Assembly: GCF_048771995.1 (NCBI RefSeq)
Contig: NC_133030.1
Coordinates: 42,160,001 to 42,224,000 of the forward strand
From: Taeniopygia guttata
Taxonomy: Eukaryota > Chordata > Aves > Passeriformes > Estrildidae
DNA: 64,000 nt
Direction of reading: 5' to 3'
Shown in pieces: positions 35,800 to 45,559 of the stretch. Position 1 is the first letter of the stretch, and each line of letters starts with the position of its first letter. The notes below the pieces were generated by a model. That model saw only the letters and a program-made list of their open reading frames with translations, made no database searches and was not told the origin of the DNA. Position numbers and translations under genes: made by a program.

Positions 35800-38700
35800 G
35801 CACCACGGCCTCTCGCTTAACTCCCCTGTCTCCTTGCCATCCTGGTGAAATGGGGAGGTAAAACTTGTAGGTTGAGATAAAAACAGTATAATAATTGAAA
35901 ACAAAGTTAAATGCTATAATAATGGCAAATAATAGTAATAATAATGATAGTAAAAGGGAAAGGAGATGAAACCAAACAAATGATGCACAATACAAATGCT
36001 CACCACCCGCTGGCCAGTGCCAGACCCCAGCACATTGCAGTGATTTGTGTCTCTGAGGTTGCCAGGTTGACCCCACAGCTTTTTACAATATTTTACTGTT
36101 TTTTTTCTGGATTCTGTACTTGTCTGGGGGTAAGGTGCAAACACATTGAGTGTGTCCACTGCCCTACGTACTTGCTCATATGATCCCACTCACACTACTG
36201 CCACTCTGAGCCTGCAGGCTGATAGGATGGGGAGATCTGGAAGCCTGCTAGGATGCTGACATCAGCAAGGTCCCCAAAACTCCAGTGTCTAGTCCAGGTG
36301 GACCTGGCAACCTGGACGAGTCCTGCACAGCTGTGCCGCATGACAGGAGGGAGACAGACAGTGGGGCCCTGAGAGGGTGATGGGTGCTGGGTGGGGCCAA
36401 GTGTGTGGTGCCCTATTTCAGCTGCACAAACCCAAATTCATAGCTCCATATTCCAATTCCTCTCCAGCACCAGGCCATTCTCTCCAGGCTCTCTCCAGCT
36501 CCATGGGAGATGCTGGGTTTGCCTGGAGAAGGTAGGAGGGAACCCCTGTTCAGAGGAACTGAGGATGGGGACTCCTCCAGGCTACCTTACTGGGGCTCTG
36601 CTCAAGCACAGGGTGCCTTTCTCTCCAGGCCGGTGCCTGCCCACATCCACACTGGCACTCAGTGCCAGGGAGGCCAGCATCGTCAAGTAGTGTCTCACAT
36701 GGGTGAGAGGTGCCAGTTTTGCAGCCTGATGAGCTCTACTGAGATCCTAAAGCAAACAGTGACAAAACAAGTTAACCTGACCCCACTGGCTTGCTAATTG
36801 TGCCCCTGGCAGCCGGTCTCCTGGGAGGAGAGTACAGAGAACATGTCCTCCATGTGCAATCACCAAGTCAAACAGTCCCAAATTGGACTACTGTACATCT
36901 TCTATGAAAGGTCCTCGAGTTTCCAGGCCTAGACTCTCTGGCGTGTTTATTGTCTACATGTTTAACATATGACCTTGACAGGGAAGAAAATGGACAAACT
37001 CTTCAGAGGCTGGTATGGGCCTGGATGATGGCAAGAGCTTTTCTCAACTTGGGACGAGCTGTGAGCTGCTAGCAGTGAGCATGAGAGACTCTCCTCCAGA
37101 CTCTGCTCACTGTGCAGAGGTGGAGCAGGGCACACAGATGACTGGTAAATGTCCTACTCCCAGGTCTCTCTGCACAGACATATGCTTAACTCTGGTTGTG
37201 CAGATACTTAGGAAGGAGTTAACATAAAACATGTTTCCTCTTCCAGCAGCTACCCCCTGCCAAACCAAATTGCTTGGCAGATCTGGATGCATGGGGATGA
37301 TCAAAGCCTCGGGGCTGGGCTGGCAGTGCTCTGCACTGTTTGCATGTTTACATATTCATGGCACTGTTAACCCCAGATGATTTAATGATACTGAATTTTG
37401 TATTTGTTACATTTTTAAATACCATTTAAGGAACCTCAGCTTCCTGGGGTATTCCCAATGTTTGTTCCTAGGGCAGAGAAGGCCAACTCACCATGTAGCC
37501 ATGCCTTATTATTTATTCTCTTTCTCCATTCCTGGGGACTCTATTCCTGCAGTGGCAGCATCTTTGCACTGAGCTGACTGCTCCCTTTGGCTTTGCCTTG
37601 AGTGCAACCTGGCTGTCCAGCCAGATGCACGGCTCAGTTGGAGAAGGGTGCAAACACCTTGCTTTCAAGTCTTGCCATTTCCTTTCAGCAGCAGCAACTG
37701 AATGTTACTTGCCGGTGAGCCAGGGCAAGCTGAGTCTCTGTGAGTTCCTATGACAGCCCCATCACTACAAGAGTTGAGGACTCAGAAATGGAGACCTTAC
37801 TTCATGACTGGGCAGCCAGCCCACCTGGCATGCTGGTGTCTGACACTGAATGGCGCAGGAGAAAGGTGACCTGGGGACTATCTCAAATGAAACAGGGCTG
37901 TTTCTCCAGGCAGTGATAAAGGCTCAGAGTGTCTTTCTTCCTCACAGACTATCCTTTGTGATCTTTTGTCTGTCCTGAGTTGCCTTGAGCCTTTCTTTCC
38001 CCAGAGCACTCCCCAGTCACAACAATTAGAAGGCTTCTTTCTGTACTTTGCTAAACAATCTTCAACATCCTGTTCCTTCACTTCAGCTGCTTTGTTCTCC
38101 ATCTGTAACAAAATCCCCTTAACTAAGCACAGTGGCATTTTCCTCCTTCTTCTCAGCACTTCCTCCTTAGCTACCTTTGACCCATTTTACTCAAGAGCCA
38201 CTACACTAACAGAGGAGCAGGACCCCTGTACCCAGCCCCAGTCCCTTTACTCAGCCCCCAGCACAAGCATCAGTATCGCTGCCCAGCCACACAGGAAAGA
38301 AGTAGCTTGTGCAATGTGACCATTCAGCTCCTACCTCCAGAAAGTTCTTGGACACAACAGGAAGCCCAAGCTTTCTCTTGATTGTGTGGGTTTTTATTGC
38401 AGGCATCTCATGGGGTTCCATCAAGGAAATAAATCACAGCCATGCTTGCCTTGTTTGGATCTTTTCTGATAATCAAAAAAGTCCTGCATCATCCTGTCTG
38501 TCACTGGGTTTGAACATGCTGCCTTTCACTGAGCACGTTTTCCTCTCCCCCCAGCTGATCAGAGCCCTGGGACTGTAACTGTGAGCATGCCCAATGCCCT
38601 GGGATGGGCCTATGGTGCTGGAGCTGGCAGGGAGCTAGGAGGCCAGCTTGGCCATGGTGTTCCGGCATGTCGCACTGCCATAGCACACACGGCACATTGG

Positions 38701-41500
38701 TGGTGGCAGCAGCAGGAGTTTTATCTGGAGAACTTTGTGCTCCAATTGCTCAGGGCTATGAACCCTGGCTTGTGGGGTGATGGCTGCCAGCCTGGCCTTG
38801 GGGCAAGAGGGTGCAGAGGAAGTGCTTCAATGGGCGAAGCTCTTTCACACCTGCTGGCTGTGAGCAGTGCACAGGTTCCTCAGTGTGTGCAGCAAGATCC
38901 AGCTGTGCCTGGCGAGTCAGTATCCAGCATGGTGCAGGCAAAGAGTGATGAGAATAAGTGGGATGGCACAACAGACACATCTGCAGTAATTGGTGGCCCA
39001 TGGCATGCGGCTGTGCGACCACGAGATGCCAGGATGTCTCTGCTCGTGGTGTTTATTCTTTAGGATGTCCCTGTCACACACCCAGCTGCTGTGATTATTA
39101 ATTACTATTTATACTTTGCTTTGGGTATGCACTGTACCTTTAAGACCAGCAGAGGTGGGAGCCCTGCCCTCCCAGAGGCTCCCAGGCTAGGTAGGAGGGT
39201 GACAGCTGCAGTGTGTCTTGGGGGGAATTCAGGACACTCAGATAACATAATATGAGCCCTTTCTCCACCCTTTGCTCCCCAGCCACATCAACAGAGGGGG
39301 CAAGGCTCTCACCACTGGTTTTTCAACCCCCTTTTCTGCTCTGCCATCCTGTTTTCTTCTAAGCCCTGCAGCCTCTGCCTGACTTTAAAAGCCTCTCTGG
39401 GGACAAGGGGAGGGACAGGATCCCTTGTGCATTGTAGGACACCAGGAGCAGTGGATGTGCAGGTGTGTTCGGTGAGAATTTCACAAATGCCCCTGGATCC
39501 TGCCTATAAAATCTGTACCACAACAGGTGCTCAGGTTATTGTGCGGATCCTCTGATAGTATGGGCAGGATGCTTGCTTCCCCAGGCAGTGATGACTTCTC
39601 AGTGCAGGGGTGCTAATTTTTGGTGTCACAGCAGTGCCCCATGCATGCCAGTTCTGCTGCTGAACTCTGGCTGTCTGGTCTCCTTCCCAATGACCCCAAC
39701 AGTCCCTGGTTAGCTGGAAGCAGATGTCCATCACGTTGTGTGTCTAGAGAAGGAATATGGAACATGCTACAGTCAGCGCTGCTGACAGAGAGGGGGTTGA
39801 GATGGTCATGTGACTACCAAAGGGCCATGTTGCTGCCATGAACTTTCCCCTGGTGCATGGCCAAATTTAGGCACAGCCATCTCTTGCCCCTGAAGTGGGT
39901 TTTGGCTGTGCAGTTGCCCTGGCACACATACCTCAGGTGCTTTTCTGCTGTAGTTTTCCAAGGCCAGCCTGAGTTGCAGCTCAGGTGAAGGAGGGGTGTG
40001 AAAGTAGGGCCAAGTTCCAGTGCTGTACTCTGAGGCTTAGGGGCTCACTGTTCTATTGTAAGCCTCAGAGCTGCAAGCTTTCCTATCTCCCTGCTTGATA
40101 AGAGAAAAAGTGGAGGCCAGGAAGGTGGAGGGGTTCTGTTGGCATGCAGAACAAGATCCTCATTGGATGGATACTGTACTTCTGCCCTGCCGGCCCCATT
40201 GTGATGCCCAAGAAGTGCAGTGGGAATGGCCTCTTCTGTCTGGCCAGGCACCTGGGTAGAGCCATCTCCCTGCTGGTGACAGTCAGCAGCCAACTCCTCC
40301 TCACCAGCACGGGACCCAGAGGTGCAGTTGGTTTGTCTGAAGCAAGGGAATAGTCCCTAGAGAGGTGTGTCCCTGCAGATGAAGCCTGGCCAAGCACCAC
40401 CAGAGCATGTCAAAACCCTGCTGGCCCTGATTGCACACGTTTAATAATGTTGTACTGTTCACCGAACTCATGGTCCACTCCACAAATCAAACTAACTTAT
40501 CAGGGTCTAATGCTTCTTCCTGTTCCCAGCTGGCAGGGGAGGTGAGGAACCTCCATCAGCCTGGCATGCTGGTGAGGGCAACCCTCTCACCCAGGCAGGA
40601 GGGTTCATGCTCTGACTCTGTTTTGTCCCTGTGGTACCGCCCGCTTCCTTTTTTTGTTCTCACACATACTGTGGTAAAACGTGTGCACCCTGTGTTTGGA
40701 GCAAACAACAAACCCACGTCATGTGTTTTCGCTTTCTCTGTTTCGTTGCCCCACATGTTAGAAATGTGCGGCATCTGTGCACTTTCCATTTGGTACAAAC
40801 AGATCATGCTTGTCACCAGTGGAGATGGCAACAAATGGTTTGCATGGGCACCACAAAAATATTGTGGGTTTTGGTGAAGTGGATTCCCTCCTGATTTCCA
40901 GACACTTCTTTTGGGGAAGGTGGTTTGGGTAGAGGAACCCTGGGACAGTTTCTAGAGAGGAGGGCTAAACAGTATTTTTCTGAAATGTGCCTGGCAAATA
41001 TCTGAGACTGGAAATTGTGTCAGAGGCTCTTGCCCATGCTGGGCATCGATGTGTTGACCTAGGCCCTGGTGGGGATGTGGCTGCAGAGGTTTGGCCTGTT
41101 GCTCACCGCTGGCAGGGATGGCAGAATCGTGGCTTTGCTAATTTGCTGGCACATCCCTCCTGTGGGCAGTGCTGAGGGCCTCCTCACCTGCAGCCTCGGG
41201 CTGCCAAAGAGACCATACTTGCCCCAGTCTTTTAGTAGCTGGCATGAGGGTAATGCTGGCCAGGGAAAAGAACCCGTGGCAGCACAGGAACCTGGGGTGA
41301 CAGATGCCCGCCCCGGGATGGACTAGCCTACGGGCCAGCACTGAGCTGCTGAGAGCAGCACGGCCCCCGCAGGTCCTTTCCCAGGGAGCGGTATGGGCCG
41401 TGAGCTGCGGCAGTCCTTGGCTGTCCCCTCTGCTCTGACGGGCAGTTCAGAAATAGCAGCTGGCCCAGTTCTCCCGCCCCCGTGGCCCAGATCTCTAAGA
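35800..41500. other. Intergenic DNA upstream of FOS, no gene recognised
   Basis: No exon, RNA gene or mobile element was recognised. Segments near 37.3-37.5 kb (AT-rich, with TTTGCATGTTTACATATTC) and 39.1-39.4 kb look motif-dense and could be enhancers, but this is impression only. Confidence 0.45.
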
Positions 41501-42523
41501 ACGGAGGTTGCTCGCGCAGCAACAGCAACAGCAGCAGCATCAAGCGCTGCATTTAGCCCATGAGCTCAAACAGAGGGAGAGGCTGCCAGCAGGATCCCAG
41601 CCTGGCTGGGTGACGCTCCTGCCTAGAGACTGCGCTGCAGGCTCTGTTTGTTGCTGTAAACACGCTCCCTGCTGCAGCTTCCCTGTTACTATCTATAGCC
41701 GCGATCTCTTGGCTCCCGTGCAAGGCGAGTCTGCGGTCTGGCTCCCACCTTAGCCTGACCTGAGCCAGGGCTGCCTGACATCCCCGTCGTGGGTGGGTGT
41801 CTCCGGGCTTCGCTGCAACAAGGATCAAAACAAAACCCAAACTGGAGGAAAGGACGAGCCTCGCCCCTCTCTCTCCTCGTCGGTGGTTTCCCGATGGCCT
41901 CTTGCCCATGCTCTTGGCGGCTATCCCAGCCCCCCCACCCCCACCCCGAGCGCTGCTCCCAAGCTCTCCCAACCTTCCCGGAGGGCTGCGGCCCCTCAGG
42001 CTTCCCTGGCAGGGCTTCCCACCGCCCTCTGCCATTACCCTCACTCTCGACAATTACAAACATACATAATAGAGAAGTCAGTAGTGACACATGAGCATAA
42101 CGCGCTCCTCGCTGGAGGGACGCGTGGAAGTTGAGCTTTCCGTGCATGGGGCCCACTGAACACCAGTGCCCAGCTAGGGGCAGACCCCGCTCAGTGCTGA
42201 CGATGGGGCTTGACTTGCAGCGCAAAGCGCACCCCTGGCCCGCCGGGCCCCTTCTTCGCCGCCTTCCTTGGAGCACCTTGCCCCAAGGCTGCAAGGCTGT
42301 GCGGGGGCCCCGCTGAAGGGAGGGGCTCACTTGCGGCGGGCCGGCGCCCCCGGGGAGGGGGTCACCTGCTGGGGGACGGCAGCCCCCAGGGCAGGGCCGG
42401 TGCCCCAGAGCCCTCGCAGGGTCTCGCCAGGCGATGGGGGAGGGGCCGGCGCGTCCCGAACCGTCCCGTCCCGTCCCGCGCGCCGCCCGCCCGCCCGCCG
42501 CACTTGGCTGCAGCCTGGAGCGC

Positions 42524-42533
42524 TTCCCGTCAG
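42524..42533 (+). promoter_or_regulatory. FOS: SIE (STAT-binding element) of FOS
   Basis: TTCCCGTCAG matches the sis-inducible element TTCCCGTCA of mammalian FOS and lies just upstream of the SRE, in the same order as in human. Known to bind STAT1/STAT3. Confidence 0.8.
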
Positions 42534-42548
42534 TCACGCCCCCTCGCA

Positions 42549-42569
42549 CAGGATGTATCCCATATAAGG
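42549..42569 (+). promoter_or_regulatory. FOS: Serum response element of FOS (ETS plus CArG)
   Basis: An ETS/TCF site CAGGATGT at 42549-42556 is followed after three bases by a perfect CArG box CCATATAAGG at 42560-42569. SRF binds the CArG box and Elk-type ternary complex factors the ETS site, giving serum and MAP-kinase induction. It lies about 295 bases before the predicted start site, as in mammals. Compared with the human SRE as I remember it, there are three extra bases between the two sites. Confidence 0.9.
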
Positions 42570-42574
42570 ATATC

Positions 42575-42582
42575 TGCGTCAG
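42575..42582 (+). promoter_or_regulatory. FOS: FAP (AP-1/CRE-like) site of FOS
   Basis: TGCGTCAG follows the CArG box directly, identical to the mammalian FOS AP-1-like site beside the SRE. In mammals it mediates part of the cAMP/calcium response and autorepression. Confidence 0.85.
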
Positions 42583-42813
42583 TGGGTTCCCGAGCCCGGC
42601 CGTACCACTCCGCGCGGGGGGGCAGCTCCGTGGCCGCTCCCTCCTGCTCTGCTCTGGGGCCCCCCTGCCCCTGCGGCGTCCCCCCGCCCCATGCTGTGGG
42701 TATCTCCCGGGGGCGGCGCGGTGGCAGACGGCGCGCGGGGCGGCCCCGGGGAGGCGCGGGGCGGGCGCGGGGTGGCTGACCCCCCCCCACAGGCGCGGGT
42801 GGCACGTCCCCTG

Positions 42814-42821
42814 TGACGTCG
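42814..42821 (+). promoter_or_regulatory. FOS: Proximal CRE of FOS
   Basis: TGACGTCG lies ten bases before the TATA box, at the place of the mammalian -60 CRE that binds CREB/ATF1. Confidence 0.85.
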
Positions 42822-42830
42822 GCGGGAGGG

Positions 42831-42838
42831 TATAAAAG
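42831..42838 (+). promoter_or_regulatory. FOS: TATA box of FOS
   Basis: TATAAAAG. The usual 30-base offset puts the start site near 42855-42865, giving a 5' UTR of about 155 bases with no upstream ATG. Confidence 0.9.
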
Positions 42839-43014
42839 GGAGGCACGGCGCGGTACTCCAGCAGCTCAGGCAGCCCCGGCGGTGGAGCGGAGAGACGCGC
42901 GGCGCGGACCAGGCACAGGGACGCACGCAGCCGACCCCTCCTCGCTTCATCCCCAAGGACACTTTGCCACCGTCGCATCACCTCTCACCTTCGGCTTGCG
43001 CGTACCGGGCCGAC

Positions 43015-43155
43015 ATGATGTATCAGGGCTTCGCCGGAGAGTACGAGGCGCCGTCCTCCCGCTGCAGCAGCGCTTCCCCGGCCGGGGACAGCCTCACCTA
43101 TTACCCCTCCCCGGCGGACTCATTCTCGAGTATGGGCTCGCCTGTCAACCCGCAG
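43015..43155 (+). CDS. FOS: FOS exon 1 (residues 1-47)
   Basis: It encodes [20 protein letters not shown] to GSPVNPQ. Of the two adjacent ATGs the first is chosen, as in all known c-Fos proteins. The donor is CAG|GTGAGT. Confidence 0.97.
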
Positions 43156-44766
43156 GTGAGTTGCTGAGCGTGCCGGCTGTTCTCTTGGCCGGGGCAGGGC
43201 AGGAGCGCTCAGGAGGGGACGGGACGGGAGCGGGTGGCACGGGGCTAGCCGTGTCCGCGGAGGAGGTCAGGCCGGGGACCGGCATGGGGAGCGGTCCCGG
43301 TGCCGAGGCGGGGCGGTCGGGGGGTGCCGTAGCCAGGGCCGCGCTCTGCGGCGGGTGTGTAAAGCGGCTTCATTGATAAAACGCGAGTTCATTGAGGAGA
43401 CTCCGGAGCAGCGTCTGCGTCAGCGCGGACGTCAGAGATATTTATAACAGGCCGCTCTCGTGTGGAGCCGGCGCTGGCAGCGCGGCGCCGCGGCCCCGGG
43501 GACGGCGGGGAGCGGCCCGGGCGCTCCGCTGACGGCAGCCCCCCTTCCTCTGACCTACAGGACTTCTGCACCGACCTGGCCGCCTCCAGCGCCAACTTCG
43601 TGCCTACGGTGACGGCCATCTCCACCAGCCCTGACCTGCAGTGGCTGGTGCAGCCCACTCTCATCTCTTCAGTGGCCCCTTCCCAGAGCCGCGGGCACCC
43701 CTACGGCGTCTCGGCGGCCGCCCCCACCACCTACTCCCGCCCCGCAGTGCTGAAGGCGCCGGGCGGCCGCGGACAGAGCATCGGCCGCCGGGGCAAAGTC
43801 GAACAGGTGAGTGCGGATTGGAGCTGATGGGGGGACCGGGGGGACGCGCCGCCGGCGGATTTCCCTGGCCGGGGGGCACCGGGCTGGCAGCGGGACTGAA
43901 CGATCTCTCTCTGCCCGCAGCTGTCCCCGGAGGAGGAGGAAAAGAGAAGGATCCGCCGGGAACGGAACAAGATGGCAGCGGCCAAGTGCCGCAACCGGCG
44001 GCGGGAGCTCACCGACACGCTGCAGGCGGTAAGTGCTGCCCGGGAGGTGGTTGGGGAAGAGGGAGTACCGGGGGCGGGGATGACGGGAGGAAAGGGACTC
44101 CAGCTGGGAGTGATGCCGGCCCTGGCTGACAGCCTGCTCTCTCGGCAGGAGACCGACCAGCTGGAGGAGGAGAAGTCCGCGCTGCAGGCGGAGATTGCTA
44201 ACCTGCTGAAGGAGAAGGAGAAGCTGGAGTTTATCCTGGCGGCCCACCGGCCCGCCTGCAAGATGCCCGAGGAGTTGTGCTTCTCCGAGGAGCTGGCAGC
44301 TGCCAGCGCTGCTACCGCGCTGGACCTGGGCACCCCCAGCCCCCCCATGACGGAGGAGGCTGCCTTTGCTCTGCCGCTGATGCCTGAAGCGCCGCCGGCC
44401 GTGCCGCCCAAGGAGACCAGCAGCAGCGGGCTGGAGCTCAAGGCTGAGCCTTTCGACGAGCTGCTCTTCTCCACGGGGCCGCGGGAGGCCTCCCGCTCGG
44501 TGCCCGACATGGACCTGCCTGGGGCCTCCTCCTTCTACCCGTCGGACTGGGAGTCGCTGACTGCCGGGACCAGCGGTGAGCTGGAGCCCCTCTGCACCCC
44601 TGTGGTGACCTGCACCCCGTGTCCCAGCACCTACACCTCCACCTTCGTCTTCACCTACCCCGAGGCAGAGGCCTTCCCCAGCTGCGCTGCCGCGCACCGG
44701 AAGGGCAGCAGCAGCAATGAGCCCTCGTCCGACTCCCTCAGCTCCCCCACCCTCCTGGCTTTGTGA
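43015..44766 (+). CDS. FOS: FOS (c-Fos), four exons, complete
   Basis: This is the immediate-early bZIP factor that pairs with JUN proteins to form nuclear AP-1. The exons are 43015-43155, 43561-43806, 43921-44028 and 44149-44766; all borders are GT/AG and all introns phase 0. The product is 370 residues (human 380, chicken about 367). The start [11 protein letters not shown] is typical. The basic region (about 137-159) includes [13 protein letters not shown] with redox-sensitive Cys152. The zipper leucines are 163, 170, 177, 184 and 191, then His198. The C-terminal half has a SUMO motif LKAE at Lys263, an ERK-docking FTYP (333-336) and the end SSPTLLAL with RSK/ERK-type serines. Regulation is by SIE, SRE, FAP and CRE upstream, intron 1 sites and a 3' AU-rich element. 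No damage is seen. Confidence 0.98.
43156..43560 (+). other. FOS: FOS intron 1 with AP-1/CRE cluster
   Basis: A 405-base intron. TGCGTCAG at 43416-43423 repeats the promoter FAP site exactly, and GACGTCAG at 43428-43435 is a CRE-like site five bases further; an AT-rich TATTTATAA follows. Mammalian FOS intron 1 also holds regulatory sequence (pausing/FIRE). Confidence 0.85.
43561..43806 (+). CDS. FOS: FOS exon 2 (residues 48-129)
   Basis: It encodes [20 protein letters not shown], the conserved [20 protein letters not shown] block, and GRRGKVEQ before the basic region. Acceptor CTACAG, donor CAG|GTGAGT. Confidence 0.97.
43807..43920 (+). other. FOS: FOS intron 2
   Basis: A 114-base GC-rich intron with an early in-frame TGA, so retention would end the protein before the basic region. 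Confidence 0.9.
43921..44028 (+). CDS. FOS: FOS exon 3 (residues 130-165, basic region)
   Basis: It encodes [20 protein letters not shown] and then [16 protein letters not shown], the DNA-contacting region and the first zipper leucine. 108 bases; acceptor CCGCAG, donor GCG|GTAAGT. Confidence 0.97.
44029..44148 (+). other. FOS: FOS intron 3 (open in frame)
   Basis: A 120-base intron with no in-frame stop; its length is a multiple of three. Retention would insert 40 residues between the basic region and most of the zipper. Confidence 0.9.
44149..44766 (+). CDS. FOS: FOS exon 4 (residues 166-370 and stop)
   Basis: It encodes the rest of the leucine zipper and the whole C-terminal regulatory and transactivation part, ending SSPTLLAL and TGA at 44764-44766. 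The stretch around residues 205-260 is alanine/proline-rich and shows the clearest differences from chicken and mammals, as is usual for this linker. Confidence 0.97.
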   Translation, partial: ETDQLEEEKSALQAEIANLLKEKEKLEFILAAHRPACKMPEELCFSEELAAASAATALDLGTPSPPMTEEAAFALPLMPEAPPAVPPKETSSSGLELKAEPFDELLFSTGPREASRSVPDMDLPGASSFYPSDWESLTAGTSGELEPLCTPVVTCTPCPSTYTSTFVFTYPEAEAFPSCAAAHRKGSSSNEPSSDSLSSPTLLAL

Positions 44767-45384
44767 AGGGCTCCGGCATTGACTGACCTGCTGGGCCCCC
44801 TCCCCTGCCCACGCACCCCCACGGACTTGCAGCTGTGCCCCATGGGGCTCCCCAGGCCTGGGGAGGGCCCTGCCACCGCCACCCCCTGTCTGGCCTGGTG
44901 CCCCGGGGCCTGGCAGAGCGTCATGCACCGAGGTCTCTTACCTCTTCCAGAGATGTAGCAAATCGCATGGAGTTTGTCTTGTCCCCAGTGGCCCATCCAT
45001 GAGAGCTGGTAGTCTGTAGCATGTCCCACATGGCTGGGTAGGTGACTCCCTCCCCTCCTTAGTATCACTAGCATTAACTAATTAATCTATTGGTTTTAAA
45101 TGATTGGAATTTAACCTGGTGCTGGGTATCTCCAACTCGTATCTAGTGCAGCTGATTAACAATAACTACTGTGTTCCTGGCAATATCGTGTTCTGATGAC
45201 TTAGCAATGACCCATCTTACGTGGGGGGAAAGAGACTCTATTTTATTTTCTAGTAGGTAGATAAATAGCTATATCCATGTACTGTAGTTCTACGTTGATG
45301 TTCATTGTAACTTTACTGATCATGCATTGTTGAGGTGGTCTGAATGTTCTGACATAAGTTTTCCATGAAAACGTTTTTATTGTG

Positions 45385-45445
45385 TTTTTAATTTATTTAT
45401 TAAGACGGATTCTCAGATATTTATATTTTTATTTTATTTTTTTCT
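45385..45445 (+). promoter_or_regulatory. FOS: AU-rich mRNA-decay element of FOS
   Basis: Overlapping ATTTA pentamers at 45391-45399 lie in a T-rich stretch, followed by ATTTTTATTTTATTTTTTTC. This matches the class I AU-rich element that gives FOS mRNA its very short half-life via TTP/AUF1-type binding. Confidence 0.85.
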
Positions 45446-45530
45446 ACCTTGAAGTCTTTTTTGACATGTGGAAAGTGAATTTGGATGAAACTTAAGCATT
45501 GTTTGCTTATTATTGTTCAGAGACATTGTC

Positions 45531-45536
45531 AATAAA
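45531..45536 (+). terminator. FOS: Polyadenylation signal AATAAA, FOS
   Basis: Canonical AATAAA after the AU-rich element; cleavage is expected 10-25 bases later, with a GT-rich stretch (TGTCCTTGTG) beyond. Confidence 0.9.
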
Positions 45537-45559
45537 AGCATTTAAGTTGACTGCTGGAG

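Larger units (their letters stand above)
42230..44700 (+). promoter_or_regulatory. FOS: CpG island covering FOS promoter and gene body
   Basis: GC- and CpG-rich DNA begins about 600 bases before the FOS TATA box and runs through the four exons. Stop codons are scarce in all frames here, which explains the long antisense open frames. Confidence 0.8.
44767..45555 (+). other. FOS: FOS 3' UTR
   Basis: About 790 bases from stop to the predicted cleavage site. The second half is strongly AT-rich, unlike the GC-rich coding part, and contains the AU-rich element and polyadenylation signal listed separately. Confidence 0.85.

Noticed and set aside
35216-35848. 210-codon plus-strand open frame in the 35.5-kb island
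   Set aside because: Proline/glycine/arginine-rich product of CpG-island composition that runs across the X-box and CREs.
41689-42981. 430-codon open frame on the minus strand across the FOS promoter
   Set aside because: It opens without an ATG, covers the SRE, CRE and TATA, lies largely in CpG-rich DNA and resembles no protein. Divergent promoter RNA is possible but coding is not supported.
43669-44928. 419-codon open frame on the minus strand across FOS
   Set aside because: It is the GC-rich antisense shadow of the FOS exons; it crosses their splice sites and has no family signature.
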